Shown here: positions 53,339-61,431 of the stretch, piece after piece
Layout of the letters: each line of letters starts with the position of its first letter
How positions within the stretch are numbered: position 1 is the stretch's first letter
Assembly (NCBI RefSeq): GCF_001436225.1
Contig: NZ_AYYO01000044.1
Coordinates: 37,063-101,062, forward strand
Source of the DNA: Lacticaseibacillus sharpeae JCM 1186 = DSM 20505
Lineage (GTDB): Bacteria; Bacillota; Bacilli; Lactobacillales; Lactobacillaceae
Direction: 5' to 3'
Length of the DNA stretch: 64,000 nt
The notes under the pieces: generated by a model
Seen by the model: only the letters and a program-made list of their open reading frames with translations
Databases searched by the model: none
Told to the model about the DNA's origin: nothing
Made by a program: the position numbers and the translations under genes

Positions 53339-53557
53339 ATTCCAGAACAAGTGCTACAGCGTGCCGCTAAGGACGTGAAGGTAAGTATCAAAAATCGTCT
53401 CAACGAGCGCGGCATGACGCAGCGGGAAATCGGCAAGATGTTAGGTATCAGTGCCCAGCAAATGAGCCGCGCAGTTGCCGGTGCGTCTGGTCCGCGTGAC
53501 ATTGAGATTCGCGAACAGATCTACAAGATTCTCGGAATGGATGAGAAAGAGGTGTAA
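53339..53557 (+). CDS. Phage XRE-type regulator with unusual start
   Basis: HTH protein of about 72 residues (LNERGMTQREIGKMLGISAQ, then QMSRAVAGASG). No ATG precedes the domain. ATT at 53339 is five bases after GAAGGTG and gives the natural beginning PEQVLQRAAKDVK; GTG 53351 lies too far away. An ATG-to-ATT change or a rare ATT start is possible. Between the antirepressor and a 57-residue gene. Confidence 0.7.
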   Translation: MPEQVLQRAAKDVKVSIKNRLNERGMTQREIGKMLGISAQQMSRAVAGASGPRDIEIREQIYKILGMDEKEV

Positions 53558-53560
53558 AGC

Positions 53561-53734
53561 ATGGAACTGGTTATAAAAGGAACGCCGGATGAAATAAAAA
53601 AAGCACTCCAAGCCATTGCAGGTAGCGAGGAATGCATGGCGAAACTCTATGCAGATAAGTTGGCTACTTCTTTGGCGGGTTCACTAAATACCCTTCGTCA
53701 GCAAGCTCAGCGACGAGCTGGTGGGCAAATATAG
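53561..53734 (+). CDS. Small phage protein, 57 residues
   Basis: Starts MELVIKGTPDEIKKALQAI and ends RRAGGQI; no family recognised. The start is three bases after the previous stop, behind AAAGAGGTG. Its end overlaps the 3' end of a minus-strand gene by about 70 bases. Confidence 0.55.
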   Translation: MELVIKGTPDEIKKALQAIAGSEECMAKLYADKLATSLAGSLNTLRQQAQRRAGGQI

Positions 53735-53918
53735 ACGTGTAGTCTCGAGACTCTTGCATCATCCACTTTAGTGCCATGATAAGGTCAATTTTTCCATTGT
53801 CATCGCAGTAGTCCGAAATACGTTCCTGGAGTTTCTCGGCGGTCAGATCGGTGGTGTAAATCTTTTCGTTGATTCCTCCGATGATTCGAGAAATTTCTTG
53901 TTCGTTCATCATTATCAT
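53664..53918 (-). CDS. Small phage protein on the minus strand
   Basis: Acidic protein of about 84 residues (MNEQEISRIIGGINEKIY near the start, MALKWMMQESRDY in the middle, ending NPPKK). Not recognised. It runs against the lytic cluster and is divergent from an HTH gene across a 24-base palindrome, so the two could form a small regulatory unit. Start uncertain among three ATGs (53918, 53912, 53909). Confidence 0.6.
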   Translation of the reverse strand: MIMMNEQEISRIIGGINEKIYTTDLTAEKLQERISDYCDDNGKIDLIMALKWMMQESRDYTSIFAHQLVAELADEGYLVNPPKK

Positions 53919-53982
53919 CTCGGTTAATTGAATTTGATATGTAGCGTATTGCAAAGGTAACGCGATATATCATGTCTCTAAT

Positions 53983-54006
53983 TGTACACACTATATAGTG
54001 TGTACA
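53983..54006. promoter_or_regulatory. Perfect 24-base palindrome between divergent small genes
   Basis: Half-site TGTACACACTAT followed by its exact complement in reverse. Ideal size for a dimeric HTH operator; it lies 33 bases upstream of the HTH gene at 54039. Confidence 0.7.
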
Positions 54007-54038
54007 CAAGCACTAGCGCAATATATTGTGGAGGAAGA

Positions 54039-54242
54039 ATGTTCGATAACGAAAAGTTAGTAAAATTGTTGAGCGACAAGCATATGACGGTGTACCGGCT
54101 GTACAAGCTCACAGACCTTGCACAGCCAGCACTACGCAGGCTGTACAGTGGTGAGGCCACAGACCCCACGTATAAAACTGTCGCCAAAATCGCCGATGTA
54201 CTCGGCGTCAGCATGGATGAATTTAGAAGGAAGGTGAATTAA
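54039..54242 (+). CDS. Small XRE-type DNA-binding protein
   Basis: Protein of 67 residues, essentially one helix-turn-helix domain (KHMTVYRLYKLTDLAQPALR, then YSGEATDPTYKTVAKIA). ATG 54039 is behind GGAGGAAG. Likely binds the 24-base palindrome upstream. Probably a second regulator in the phage early region. Confidence 0.82.
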   Translation: MFDNEKLVKLLSDKHMTVYRLYKLTDLAQPALRRLYSGEATDPTYKTVAKIADVLGVSMDEFRRKVN

Positions 54243-54560
54243 ATGCTACTAAATCTTGAACTCACAGACGCGCAAATCCATCAAATCGCACTGGCAGTCA
54301 AGGCCGACATGCACGAATCAAACGCAGTCAACGCCAAGTTCACCACGCTCGCCGAACTTATGCGTGCCACTGGTAAGTCACGTGAGTGGTTCGTTGGTCG
54401 CGCAGACCCGTGGCACCCACGTGAGGGTATCCTGAACCACTACCGCAATGAGCTAGAGGGAACCCTGGTTAACTATCCAAGCACACCAAGAGGGCGCTAC
54501 GGTATCAACCTGTCACGGATGATTGATTGGGTCGCCGAGCACGGAATGGAGGACTACTGA
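54243..54560 (+). CDS. DUF771-type phage protein
   Basis: Protein of 105 residues matching the DUF771 pattern: HESNAVNAKFTTLAELMRAT, then SREWFVGRADPWHPR, and a C-terminal INLSRMIDWVAEHG. Function not known; usual in Siphovirus-type early regions of lactobacilli. Start abuts the previous stop. Confidence 0.8.
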   Translation: MLLNLELTDAQIHQIALAVKADMHESNAVNAKFTTLAELMRATGKSREWFVGRADPWHPREGILNHYRNELEGTLVNYPSTPRGRYGINLSRMIDWVAEHGMEDY

Positions 54561-54694
54561 TGGAAATCCTGTTAATGCCATTTGTTTGGCTAGTCTGCTA
54601 CCCGAAGGTCTTCGCGGCCTGGGGGTTGCTGGCAATCGTTGCGTTAGGCATCCGGTCAGCGCTGAAGGGAGGGCTGAATAATGAACAACCGTGA
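54560..54694 (+). CDS. Small phage membrane protein, 44 residues
   Basis: Begins MEILLMPFVWLVCYPKVFAA. Almost all hydrophobic with two short helices, no recognisable family. ATGA overlap with the previous gene and 14-base overlap with the next support that it is real. Confidence 0.55.
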   Translation: MEILLMPFVWLVCYPKVFAAWGLLAIVALGIRSALKGGLNNEQP

Positions 54695-54917
54695 GATAGC
54701 TAAGTTCATGCGGGCGCGAACACTTAAAGACCGTGCAGAACAGAAAGCAATCGAAAACGCCAATGATCCATTGGCAATTACGAACTTGCTCTACGAACAG
54801 AACCTGAACGTGGAAGACATGTCGGAAGCAGCCAGCCACATTCCGCTTGAAGACATGTGCGATTGGTATGACTGGGAAGTTTACCGGCTGGAACGTAAGG
54901 CGATGGTCACGGCATGA
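54681..54917 (+). CDS. Small phage protein, 78 residues
   Basis: Unrecognised polar protein (MNNREIAKFMRARTLKDRAE, then DMCDWYDWEVYRLERK). GGAGGG at 54668-54673 precedes its ATG and the stop overlaps the next ATG. Confidence 0.65.
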   Translation: MNNREIAKFMRARTLKDRAEQKAIENANDPLAITNLLYEQNLNVEDMSEAASHIPLEDMCDWYDWEVYRLERKAMVTA

Positions 54918-55129
54918 CACTAAGAATCGAGGACGTAGCACGTAAGGACATCTTCTGGGTAATGAAACAAAAGGGCTAAAACGTGTCCAAGTTGGCGGCA
55001 GTTACTGGGATAACCTCTGTGACAATCCGACGCTTTCTCCACGGTGCAAGACCGGACGCGGACACTGCAAGAAGGCTGGCCGAAATACTCGGAATCAGTG
55101 TTCATTCTATCTACCACGAAGGGAGGTGA
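54914..55129 (+). pseudogene. Small HTH phage gene interrupted by an ochre codon
   Basis: The frame from ATG 54914 to the stop at 55127-55129 gives a 71-residue HTH protein except for TAA at 54977-54979 (codon 22). Upstream: MTLRIEDVARKDIFWVMKQK; downstream: NVSKLAAVTGITSVTIRRFL, then GARPDADTARRLAEILGISV. The HTH itself follows the stop. ATGA overlap with the previous gene shows its original start. Confidence 0.72.
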
Positions 55130-55134
55130 GACAC

Positions 55135-55359
55135 ATGCACATGACGAAGGACAAGTACCTAACCGGTTCCGACGTACTGGCCTACCTATACCAGCGGCAA
55201 CAAGCGTTAGCTGACGCGTTGGCACTGGCGGTCGAAGACAGGTGGGTACGCGCAGACCTTGAAACAGTCGCCGTGCAGTACCGCGAAGTCGGTAAACTCA
55301 TTGACGAGATAGAAAAAAAGCCCGCAACGGAGGTAACCGATGCGGACTCAAGTAACTAA
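55135..55359 (+). CDS. Small phage protein, 74 residues
   Basis: Unrecognised helical protein, MHMTKDKYLTGSDVLAYLYQ, then a helix REVGKLIDEIEKKPA. GGGAGGTG (55121-55128) places the start at ATG 55135. Confidence 0.65.
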   Translation: MHMTKDKYLTGSDVLAYLYQRQQALADALALAVEDRWVRADLETVAVQYREVGKLIDEIEKKPATEVTDADSSN

Positions 55360-55393
55360 CTAGGCAAAGTAAATTACAAGGAGATTATACCAT

Positions 55394-55888
55394 ATGGCCA
55401 CAATGTATGAATTACAAGGCAAGTATCGTGAATTATTCGACCTTGCCGAAGACGGGACGATTGATCCCGCATTACTGCACGACACGATGGACTCCATTAC
55501 TGACGCCATCGAAGACAAGGCTGTTGGTTACGTGCAGGTCATCAAGGAAGTGGAAGCTGACGCTGCCAAAGTCGATGCCGAAATTAAGCGCCTCACCGAA
55601 CGCAGAAACGGCTACATCCGCAACGCCAAGACACTCAAGCAGGTGCTTATTGGTGCAATGAACGACACCAACGCCAAGAAGTTCAAGACGCCGCTGTACA
55701 CCATCTGGATTCAGCAGAGCACGTCTGTGGCGATTGATGCAGACGACCCGAAAAAGCTGCCAGTGGATTACGTGCAGACGGTGACAACGTACAAGGCAGA
55801 CAAGAAGGCCCTTGCCGCTGACCTCAAGGCCGGCAAGGAAGTCAAAGGGGCGAAGCTCGTGTACAACGACTCGCTACGGGTGCGCTAA
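55394..55888 (+). CDS. Siphovirus Gp157-type protein
   Basis: Protein of 164 residues. A long coiled coil (VIKEVEADAAKVDAEIKRL) is followed by IWIQQSTSVAIDADDPKKLP and a Lys-rich end, matching Gp157, found in front of phage annealing proteins. Its role in DNA recombination is inferred from position. AAGGAGA precedes ATG 55394; it overlaps the ERF gene by one base. Confidence 0.87.
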   Translation: MATMYELQGKYRELFDLAEDGTIDPALLHDTMDSITDAIEDKAVGYVQVIKEVEADAAKVDAEIKRLTERRNGYIRNAKTLKQVLIGAMNDTNAKKFKTPLYTIWIQQSTSVAIDADDPKKLPVDYVQTVTTYKADKKALAADLKAGKEVKGAKLVYNDSLRVR

Positions 55889-56553
55889 TGGCAGAAGAAC
55901 AGAAGGCAATTGAACCGACCACAGCCAAGCAGCGACTGATTCTCAAACTGGTGGCGGCTGATAAGATGGTGTCTGGCGTCTACAAGGACGGGGAGAACTC
56001 CTTCCAGCACTATGTCTTCCAGTCAGAGGCGGCTATCAAGGACGCCGTGAAGCCGGCACTTAACAGCAATGGATTGACCGTGGTGCCAAAGTACACCATC
56101 CTCGGCCAGCGTGACGTGCAGACCAAGAAGGGCATCCAGCACGTGGTGGATGTGATGGGTGAGTTCACCATCTCTGACGGCATTGAGAGCATCACAGGCT
56201 CGATGGTGGCAAGTGGTGCGGACACGTTAGAGAAGGCAACTGCCAAGGCGTGCACGACAGCCGAGAAGTACTTCTACAAGCAGCTATTCCACATCACCGA
56301 CAAGGAGCAGGATCCAGACAGCGAGAATGCTGCCGACAATCAGCAGACACAGTTCCCACCAGCAGACTCGGCAATGATTAATGCGCTCAAGGCGCTGGCA
56401 GCGGATACGGCACAGAAGATGGGTGCGGACTACAAGCAATTCTGCAAGAACGTGTTTGTGGCGGCTCAAGTGGATGTACGCAAGGGCTGGAAACTAGATA
56501 CAGAGGAGTACAAGCGCGTCGACACGACTATCGCGCAAATGACTAAGAGGTGA
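55888..56553 (+). CDS. ERF-family single-strand annealing protein
   Basis: Phage recombinase of 221 residues that anneals single strands, the counterpart of Redbeta. Core signatures: KDGENSFQHYVFQSEAAIKD, the substrate loop GLTVVPKYTILGQ, then TGSMVASGADTLEKATAKA and YKQLFHITDKEQDPDSE. Sits between Gp157 and an HNH nuclease. Confidence 0.9.
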   Translation: MAEEQKAIEPTTAKQRLILKLVAADKMVSGVYKDGENSFQHYVFQSEAAIKDAVKPALNSNGLTVVPKYTILGQRDVQTKKGIQHVVDVMGEFTISDGIESITGSMVASGADTLEKATAKACTTAEKYFYKQLFHITDKEQDPDSENAADNQQTQFPPADSAMINALKALAADTAQKMGADYKQFCKNVFVAAQVDVRKGWKLDTEEYKRVDTTIAQMTKR

Positions 56554-56557
56554 TTGT

Positions 56558-57265
56558 ATGCGGCTTACAGGCAAGCTGACGAAGGTGGAAGGACAGCGGG
56601 TGACCGTGGAGCTCGACGACAAGCCGGACGTGTTGAGGCTTAGACAGCTTAGCAACCACAAGAGGCCAAGTGTGCAGGTAGACGTCGAGGACGGGCGCAA
56701 CATCAGCCCTGACCAGCGTAAGAAAGCTTGGGCGCTAATCAACGACTTCGCCTGGTACACGGGCTACAGTCCGATGGAAATGGAAGAAGTACTCAAGGTT
56801 AACTACATGGCGCTCACTGGGGCAGACTACTTCAGCATGGCTGATACCTCGATGGAGAACGCTGCGGGGTTCATCACATCTATTCTTAATTATGGATTTG
56901 ATAACGAGATTCCGTGGCGGTTGAAGAACATGGACGCAATTCCGGACGGCTATCCGTTGATGATGCAGTGCCTCAAGCATCGCATCTGTGTTATTTGTGG
57001 CAAGCACGCAGATATTGATCATTCGCCTTCTGTTGGCATGGGGAACAACCGCGACCACATCGACAATCGTAAGTACAAGTTCATGGCGCTATGCCGTGAG
57101 CACCACACATTGCGCCACAACAAAGGGTTGCCGTGGTTCATGGAGTTCTACCATATCAAGCCAGTACGCCTAGACGAGGACACGATTGTCAGCTTGCATC
57201 TCAACAGCCGCAAGCAGTTACGAGAATATGATGAAGGGAGTGACACGGGTGCGGAGACTGATTAG
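56558..57265 (+). CDS. Putative HNH nuclease (HNHc_6 type)
   Basis: Protein of 235 residues. N-terminal half resembles the phage PF16784-like region; the C-terminal nuclease part has CVICGKHADIDHSPS, GNNRDHIDNRKYKF and CREHHTLRHNKG, with two Cys pairs and the HNH histidines. Probably supplies the nuclease for the ERF system. The DNA-replication genes continue downstream, overlapping by 17 bases. Confidence 0.82.
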   Translation: MRLTGKLTKVEGQRVTVELDDKPDVLRLRQLSNHKRPSVQVDVEDGRNISPDQRKKAWALINDFAWYTGYSPMEMEEVLKVNYMALTGADYFSMADTSMENAAGFITSILNYGFDNEIPWRLKNMDAIPDGYPLMMQCLKHRICVICGKHADIDHSPSVGMGNNRDHIDNRKYKFMALCREHHTLRHNKGLPWFMEFYHIKPVRLDEDTIVSLHLNSRKQLREYDEGSDTGAETD

Positions 57266-58211
57266 CACCGTGGTAACTGATACAGATACTTTTTTGGACA
57301 TGCCGGCAACGGCACAGAACCTGTATTTTCACCTTAGTATTCACGCTGATGATGATGGATTCGTCGGGAACCCGAAAACATACATGCGAATCTGTGCAGC
57401 TAGGGACGACGATTTAAAAATCTTAATTGCGAAGGAATTTCTCATTGCATTCGATAACGGTGTAATCGTGATTAAGGACTGGCGAATTCACAACACCATC
57501 CGAAAAGACAGGTATCATCCCACCACTTATCAGGAAGAATTCAAACATTTATCGCTTGCTGAAAATGACTCGTATGTCTATCAGACGGGCATTATCAAGC
57601 GGGCTGAGGTGGAAGAACCTAAGACGGTTGACAGTTTGACAACCGCTGGTGAACCATCTGGCAACCAGTCGGCAACCATAACGCGACCGGTGGTTGCCAA
57701 ACGGTTGCCTGAAGTTAAGTTAAGTAAAGCTAAGTTAAGTAAAGATAAAAAGACATTACGTGGCAAGTCCGACAAGCGGACTTACGCACCCGACTCGGAC
57801 GAGCTAAAGTTAGCAACCAAACTCTGGGAGAAGATTCTGGAGAACAACCCAGAGGCTAAGTACCCGAACCTACAGAGTTGGGCGAACGATGTGCGGTTAA
57901 TGCACGAGCGGGACAAACGCACATGGCAGCAGATTAGCAACATGATTGATTGGTGTCAGAATGATGATTTCTGGCAGGCGAACATCTTATCAGCCAAGAA
58001 GCTGCGTGAGAAATACGATCAGCTCAAAGCCCAGGCGCTACGGTCTGCGAAGCCGCGCCAGAGCGTGTACGGTCGCCAACAGCGCAAGGAGCCGGTACCT
58101 GATTGGGCCAAACCCGATTACAAGGCACCAACCGGTGATATTAGTGCAGAAGCCAAGGCCGCCATTGCCGCAGCCAAAGCACGGCTAGCAGCGGGGGGCA
58201 CCAATGATTAG
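57249..58211 (+). CDS. Phage replisome organizer
   Basis: Protein of 320 residues that binds the phage origin and loads helicase. N-terminal winged helix domain at residues 10-90 (LDMPATAQNLYFHLSIHADD, then DWRIHNTIRKDRYHPT); a variable linker about 110-160; then a helical C-terminal part (NMIDWCQNDDFWQANILSA). GTG 57249 is chosen from GGGAG at 57236-57240. No DnaC-type loader gene is next to it. The repeats inside the linker region suggest that the origin lies in the gene. Confidence 0.85.
   Translation: MRRLISTVVTDTDTFLDMPATAQNLYFHLSIHADDDGFVGNPKTYMRICAARDDDLKILIAKEFLIAFDNGVIVIKDWRIHNTIRKDRYHPTTYQEEFKHLSLAENDSYVYQTGIIKRAEVEEPKTVDSLTTAGEPSGNQSATITRPVVAKRLPEVKLSKAKLSKDKKTLRGKSDKRTYAPDSDELKLATKLWEKILENNPEAKYPNLQSWANDVRLMHERDKRTWQQISNMIDWCQNDDFWQANILSAKKLREKYDQLKAQALRSAKPRQSVYGRQQRKEPVPDWAKPDYKAPTGDISAEAKAAIAAAKARLAAGGTND
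57660..57744. other. Putative phage replication origin (iteron-like repeats)
   Basis: Four GGCAACC boxes, two direct (57660-57666, 57671-57677) and two inverted (57692-57698, 57703-57709), then two copies of TAAGTTAAGTAAAG (57716-57729, 57731-57744) and an A-rich stretch. Such clusters inside the replisome organizer gene are known phage origins. Confidence 0.6.
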
Positions 58212-58620
58212 CATCGTGATACCGATTGAACCAGTGGCACAAGGCCGGCCAAAATTCGCACGCATGGGGCAAGCGGTGCGAGCATACGACCCCGCCAAGT
58301 CGCGGAAATACAAGGCGTTGGTTGCCGGGTATGCTCGGGAGCAGTATACGGCGCAGCCCCTTGGTGGAGCCTTGAACCTGCAGGTGACGTTCTACCGGCC
58401 GATACAGACTAGCGGGTCGAAGCGGCTAAAGCACGACAAGGTGGTCGGGGCTGTATTGCCCACCGTCAAACCCGACCTAGACAATTACTTCAAGGCCGTC
58501 ACAGACGCTTTGAAAGGCATTGTGTGGGTCGATGATAACCAGATTGTTAGCGTGGACATGCGTAAGCTATACGGCACGAAGCCACGCACGGAAATCGAAA
58601 TCAAGGAGATTAAGCCATGA
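58204..58620 (+). CDS. rusA: RusA-family crossover junction endonuclease
   Basis: Holliday-junction resolvase of 138 residues acting in phage recombination. Features: EPVAQGRPKFARMG at the start and VKPDLDNYFKAVTDALKG with the catalytic Asp residues (D-L-D-N), then WVDDNQIV. Overlaps the gene in front by eight bases and SSB after it by four. Confidence 0.93.
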   Translation: MISIVIPIEPVAQGRPKFARMGQAVRAYDPAKSRKYKALVAGYAREQYTAQPLGGALNLQVTFYRPIQTSGSKRLKHDKVVGAVLPTVKPDLDNYFKAVTDALKGIVWVDDNQIVSVDMRKLYGTKPRTEIEIKEIKP

Positions 58621-59138
58621 TTAATCAAGTAGCACTGACGGGCCGACTGACCCGAGACATCGAAGTTAAGTACACGCAGAGCGGCACGGCGGTTGGCACT
58701 TTTACGCTGGCGGTAACGCGGCGGTTTCCTAACAAGCAGACTGGTGAACGCGAGTCCGACTTTGTGAACTGCGTAATCTGGCAGAAGAGCGCAGAGAACC
58801 TTGCAAAGTTCACGCATAAGGGTTCGCTAATCGGGGTGCAGGGGCGCATCCAAACGCGGACGTATGACGACAAGGATGGCAAGCGAGTTTACGTGACAGA
58901 AGTCGTAGTTGAGGACTTCGCTTTGCTCGAGAGCCGCAGCACAAGTGAGAATGGCGCCAGCGCTGCTCAAAACGCCCAGCCTAGCGTTCAAGGCCAGAGC
59001 CGGGGTAATTATGCCAATCGGCAGCAGAACGTCCCACAGCGCCAGCAGACGTCAAATACATCAGCACGTACAACGCCTCCTGACCCATTTGCAAGTAACG
59101 AGCAGTTGGACATCAGTGATGATGACCTGCCGTTCTAG
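58617..59138 (+). CDS. ssb: Single-stranded DNA-binding protein
   Basis: Phage SSB of 173 residues. OB-fold N-terminal domain (MINQVALTGRLTRDIEVKYT, QSGTAVGTFTLAV, SLIGVQGRIQTRTYDDKDG), a Gln/Asn-rich linker and the conserved acidic end DISDDDLPF used to bind partners. ATGA overlap with rusA. Confidence 0.96.
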   Translation: MINQVALTGRLTRDIEVKYTQSGTAVGTFTLAVTRRFPNKQTGERESDFVNCVIWQKSAENLAKFTHKGSLIGVQGRIQTRTYDDKDGKRVYVTEVVVEDFALLESRSTSENGASAAQNAQPSVQGQSRGNYANRQQNVPQRQQTSNTSARTTPPDPFASNEQLDISDDDLPF

Positions 59139-59149
59139 GGGGGTACAGC

Positions 59150-59776
59150 ATGGCAGTTAAGAAGTTGAGTGAAGTACCGGCATATGAGTTGTTCCGCCCT
59201 GGTGACCAAGTGATAGTGCACCAGCTGGAAAACCCTGACAGTGGAGCGGTAGTTAGCGGCGCATGGCCAGCAGAAGTGACCGCAGCCCACCTACAGCGAA
59301 CGGTGGTGGTTACGACAAAACGATTTCCAAAATGGGCAAAGACCGTATTTGGCAGCAAGCACTCAGTTTCCATTAAATGGCTGCAGGTGGTGTCCAGAAT
59401 GCCCCGGGACAGCAAGAATCCAAACTATGCTGGCATTCTTGGCAAGTCGATGACATCTGTGTATGCAAGTGGCACTGCAAATCAATCTGCGGAAGAACGT
59501 AAAAAGATAATCGGTCAGATTAAGCATTGCGCGGCTTACGGCATGGATAAAAAGGCAACCTGTGCAAAGCTCGGTATGACAATGACCACGCTGCAGGCAA
59601 ACTGCACCAAGGACAACATCAACTTCCCGGCTGAACGGTGGCGCTACCTGAATGATCAGGTTCCACCCATGCTGGCGCGCGGGATGAGGCGAACAGACAT
59701 TGCTAGTGATTTGCATTGCTCGCTGCACTCTATCGCCAAGATTATCAACGCCGAGAAGGCCGAGGCCCGCCTATGA
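59150..59776 (+). CDS. Phage protein with HTH-like repeats, 208 residues
   Basis: Unrecognised. Residues 1-85 look beta-rich (FRPGDQVIVHQLENPDSG) and the rest carries two helix-turn-helix-like stretches (KKATCAKLGMTMTTLQANC and RRTDIASDLHCSLHSIAKII). Possibly a late-phase or early regulator. ATGA overlap with the next gene. Confidence 0.65.
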   Translation: MAVKKLSEVPAYELFRPGDQVIVHQLENPDSGAVVSGAWPAEVTAAHLQRTVVVTTKRFPKWAKTVFGSKHSVSIKWLQVVSRMPRDSKNPNYAGILGKSMTSVYASGTANQSAEERKKIIGQIKHCAAYGMDKKATCAKLGMTMTTLQANCTKDNINFPAERWRYLNDQVPPMLARGMRRTDIASDLHCSLHSIAKIINAEKAEARL

Positions 59777-60294
59777 CTTCGCACGAAGATATGCTCGAAG
59801 CGTGCCACCTGATGGACGAGCTAAATGCGCAGTACCATAGCAAGCCGTGGCCAGCGACTGACCCACGCGCCAAACGGGTACGATCTATCCTCCGCGTGGG
59901 CGAGGTTGCCGACAATTCTGAGACCACCGTGCAAGACCAGAAGCTACTGGATATGTTTTACGCCGGATTGCCGAATGAACGTATCGCCGTCAAGCTAGGC
60001 ATCAGCGTGCTGCAAGTACGGCGGCTGATTGAGAAACTCCGGCGCACCGGTAAACTGCGTGGGCATCAGGTGGAGCTGTTCCGCTGCGATGACTACACCG
60101 GCACGCTGGCCCAGATTGCAGGGCACTTGAACATCTCGATGCAGATTCTGGAACATCGCAGACACGTGGGACTGCTGAAGTTGGTACCAACGGGCATGAT
60201 GATAATCCAGTATACAAAGCAGCACCGTGGCGAGCACGTGCCCGCTGGTGTGGGTGTGAAGACAACGACGCACAGAGGAGTTGGACGGAAATGA
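59773..60294 (+). CDS. Phage HTH protein, 173 residues
   Basis: Unrecognised protein with a clear helix-turn-helix, NERIAVKLGISVLQVRRLIE, and a second possible one (LAQIAGHLNISMQILEHRR). ATG 59773 is coupled to the previous stop. May be a phage transcription activator; no firm family. Confidence 0.68.
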   Translation: MTSHEDMLEACHLMDELNAQYHSKPWPATDPRAKRVRSILRVGEVADNSETTVQDQKLLDMFYAGLPNERIAVKLGISVLQVRRLIEKLRRTGKLRGHQVELFRCDDYTGTLAQIAGHLNISMQILEHRRHVGLLKLVPTGMMIIQYTKQHRGEHVPAGVGVKTTTHRGVGRK

Positions 60295-60383
60295 ACGAGT
60301 TAAAAGACACAGCAGAAGGAATCCCCGCAGGCGCCGCATGGGCGTACGAGGAATGGCTAAGAGAGCAGGAGGAAGAAGAATGA
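60291..60383 (+). CDS. Very small phage protein, 30 residues
   Basis: Begins MNELKDTAEGIPAGAAWAYE and ends in an acidic tail EQEEEE. Both ends overlap neighbours by the ATGA pattern, and GGAG precedes the ATG, so it may be translated; function unknown. Confidence 0.45.
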   Translation: MNELKDTAEGIPAGAAWAYEEWLREQEEEE

Positions 60384-61060
60384 AGAAATTTATGGCAATA
60401 TTCGCCGCCTTGGTAATGGCGATTATATTGGCCGCATGTGATGAAGATTCGAATGTGACACTGAACAGTGAAACCGACGCACAGATTGGCAAGAAAGCAG
60501 CGGTCGAGGCTAAGACGCCAATAACCAAGCGCATTACAATTGCGCACGTGATTGATTTTGACGGAGTGAAAATTCCGCTCACAACCACATACGCGATTGA
60601 CAAGAGCCTCGCAAACAATTGGCGTTTTACGTATCAGTCGATGGTTGACCTCAAATTGGGAGTCGCAAGCCTGCCAGATAATCTGCAACTAGTTGTTAAT
60701 AACGTATATGCAAATGTGTCGTTAGTATCAACAAAAATGAGCACAAACGGCGTGCGACAAGACAGCTTGAACCAGAATTATTCAACGTTGCCACAAGGCG
60801 GTGTCTCGATTAATGCGGCCAGCGATTACGAAATACCTTTTCAGGTGGAAGGTATCAACCAAAACGAAACCAGTATGACCGTCATCAACGGTTACGGGTC
60901 AGCAAACACTTCGCGCGTAACCGAAAGCGACCTTCGTGGCAGAGGAGTGCAAGGCGGAAAGCTAAATGTCGTGTGGACGCTGCTAGTTAAGGCTGGCGAC
61001 CGGCATTTTGTAAAAACGGTGACTGATCGTATTGGACTGCCGTATGCAGCTAAGGAGTAA
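60380..61060 (+). CDS. Phage-encoded lipoprotein
   Basis: Protein of 226 residues beginning MKKFMAIFAALVMAIILAAC, a lipoprotein signal with Cys20 in the lipobox. The remainder has the beta-sheet character of a surface domain (FDGVKIPLTTTYAID, NINAAS-type turns). No family recognised. Lipoproteins from prophages often exclude related phages; this is inference. Confidence 0.72.
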   Translation: MKKFMAIFAALVMAIILAACDEDSNVTLNSETDAQIGKKAAVEAKTPITKRITIAHVIDFDGVKIPLTTTYAIDKSLANNWRFTYQSMVDLKLGVASLPDNLQLVVNNVYANVSLVSTKMSTNGVRQDSLNQNYSTLPQGGVSINAASDYEIPFQVEGINQNETSMTVINGYGSANTSRVTESDLRGRGVQGGKLNVVWTLLVKAGDRHFVKTVTDRIGLPYAAKE

Positions 61061-61065
61061 GAATA

Positions 61066-61431
61066 ATGAGTGATTTTATTAGGGGATACATGGTGAACAA
61101 TGATTTAGGGTTTTCCTGGAACTTTAACCGCAATAACGGTTACTTCGGCCTTGCCGTTGCTGGCACAGGCGCGATAACCACCGACCGTGCCGCAGCCGAC
61201 CACGTAGCCTCAGAACAAGATGGCCACAGGCTTGCTAACACTCCTGACGTCCCAATCACTAAAAACGATCGTGCCCTTATTGTAAAGGCTATGAAGCCAA
61301 AAATCATGCTTACTTTAGGTGAATCTGGGAAACTTGAGCCGACTATTTATCATGAAGGCGGAATAGATTATGGTGCCATGGCATTTTCACCGTTAATTAA
61401 CGGCCATGGGGTGACCGACGATGAGCAATGA
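61066..61431 (+). CDS. Phage protein, 121 residues
   Basis: Unrecognised; begins MSDFIRGYMVNNDLGFSWNF and has no helix-rich or membrane stretch. AAGGAG lies 13 bases upstream. Overlaps the next gene by 11 bases. Confidence 0.65.
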   Translation: MSDFIRGYMVNNDLGFSWNFNRNNGYFGLAVAGTGAITTDRAAADHVASEQDGHRLANTPDVPITKNDRALIVKAMKPKIMLTLGESGKLEPTIYHEGGIDYGAMAFSPLINGHGVTDDEQ

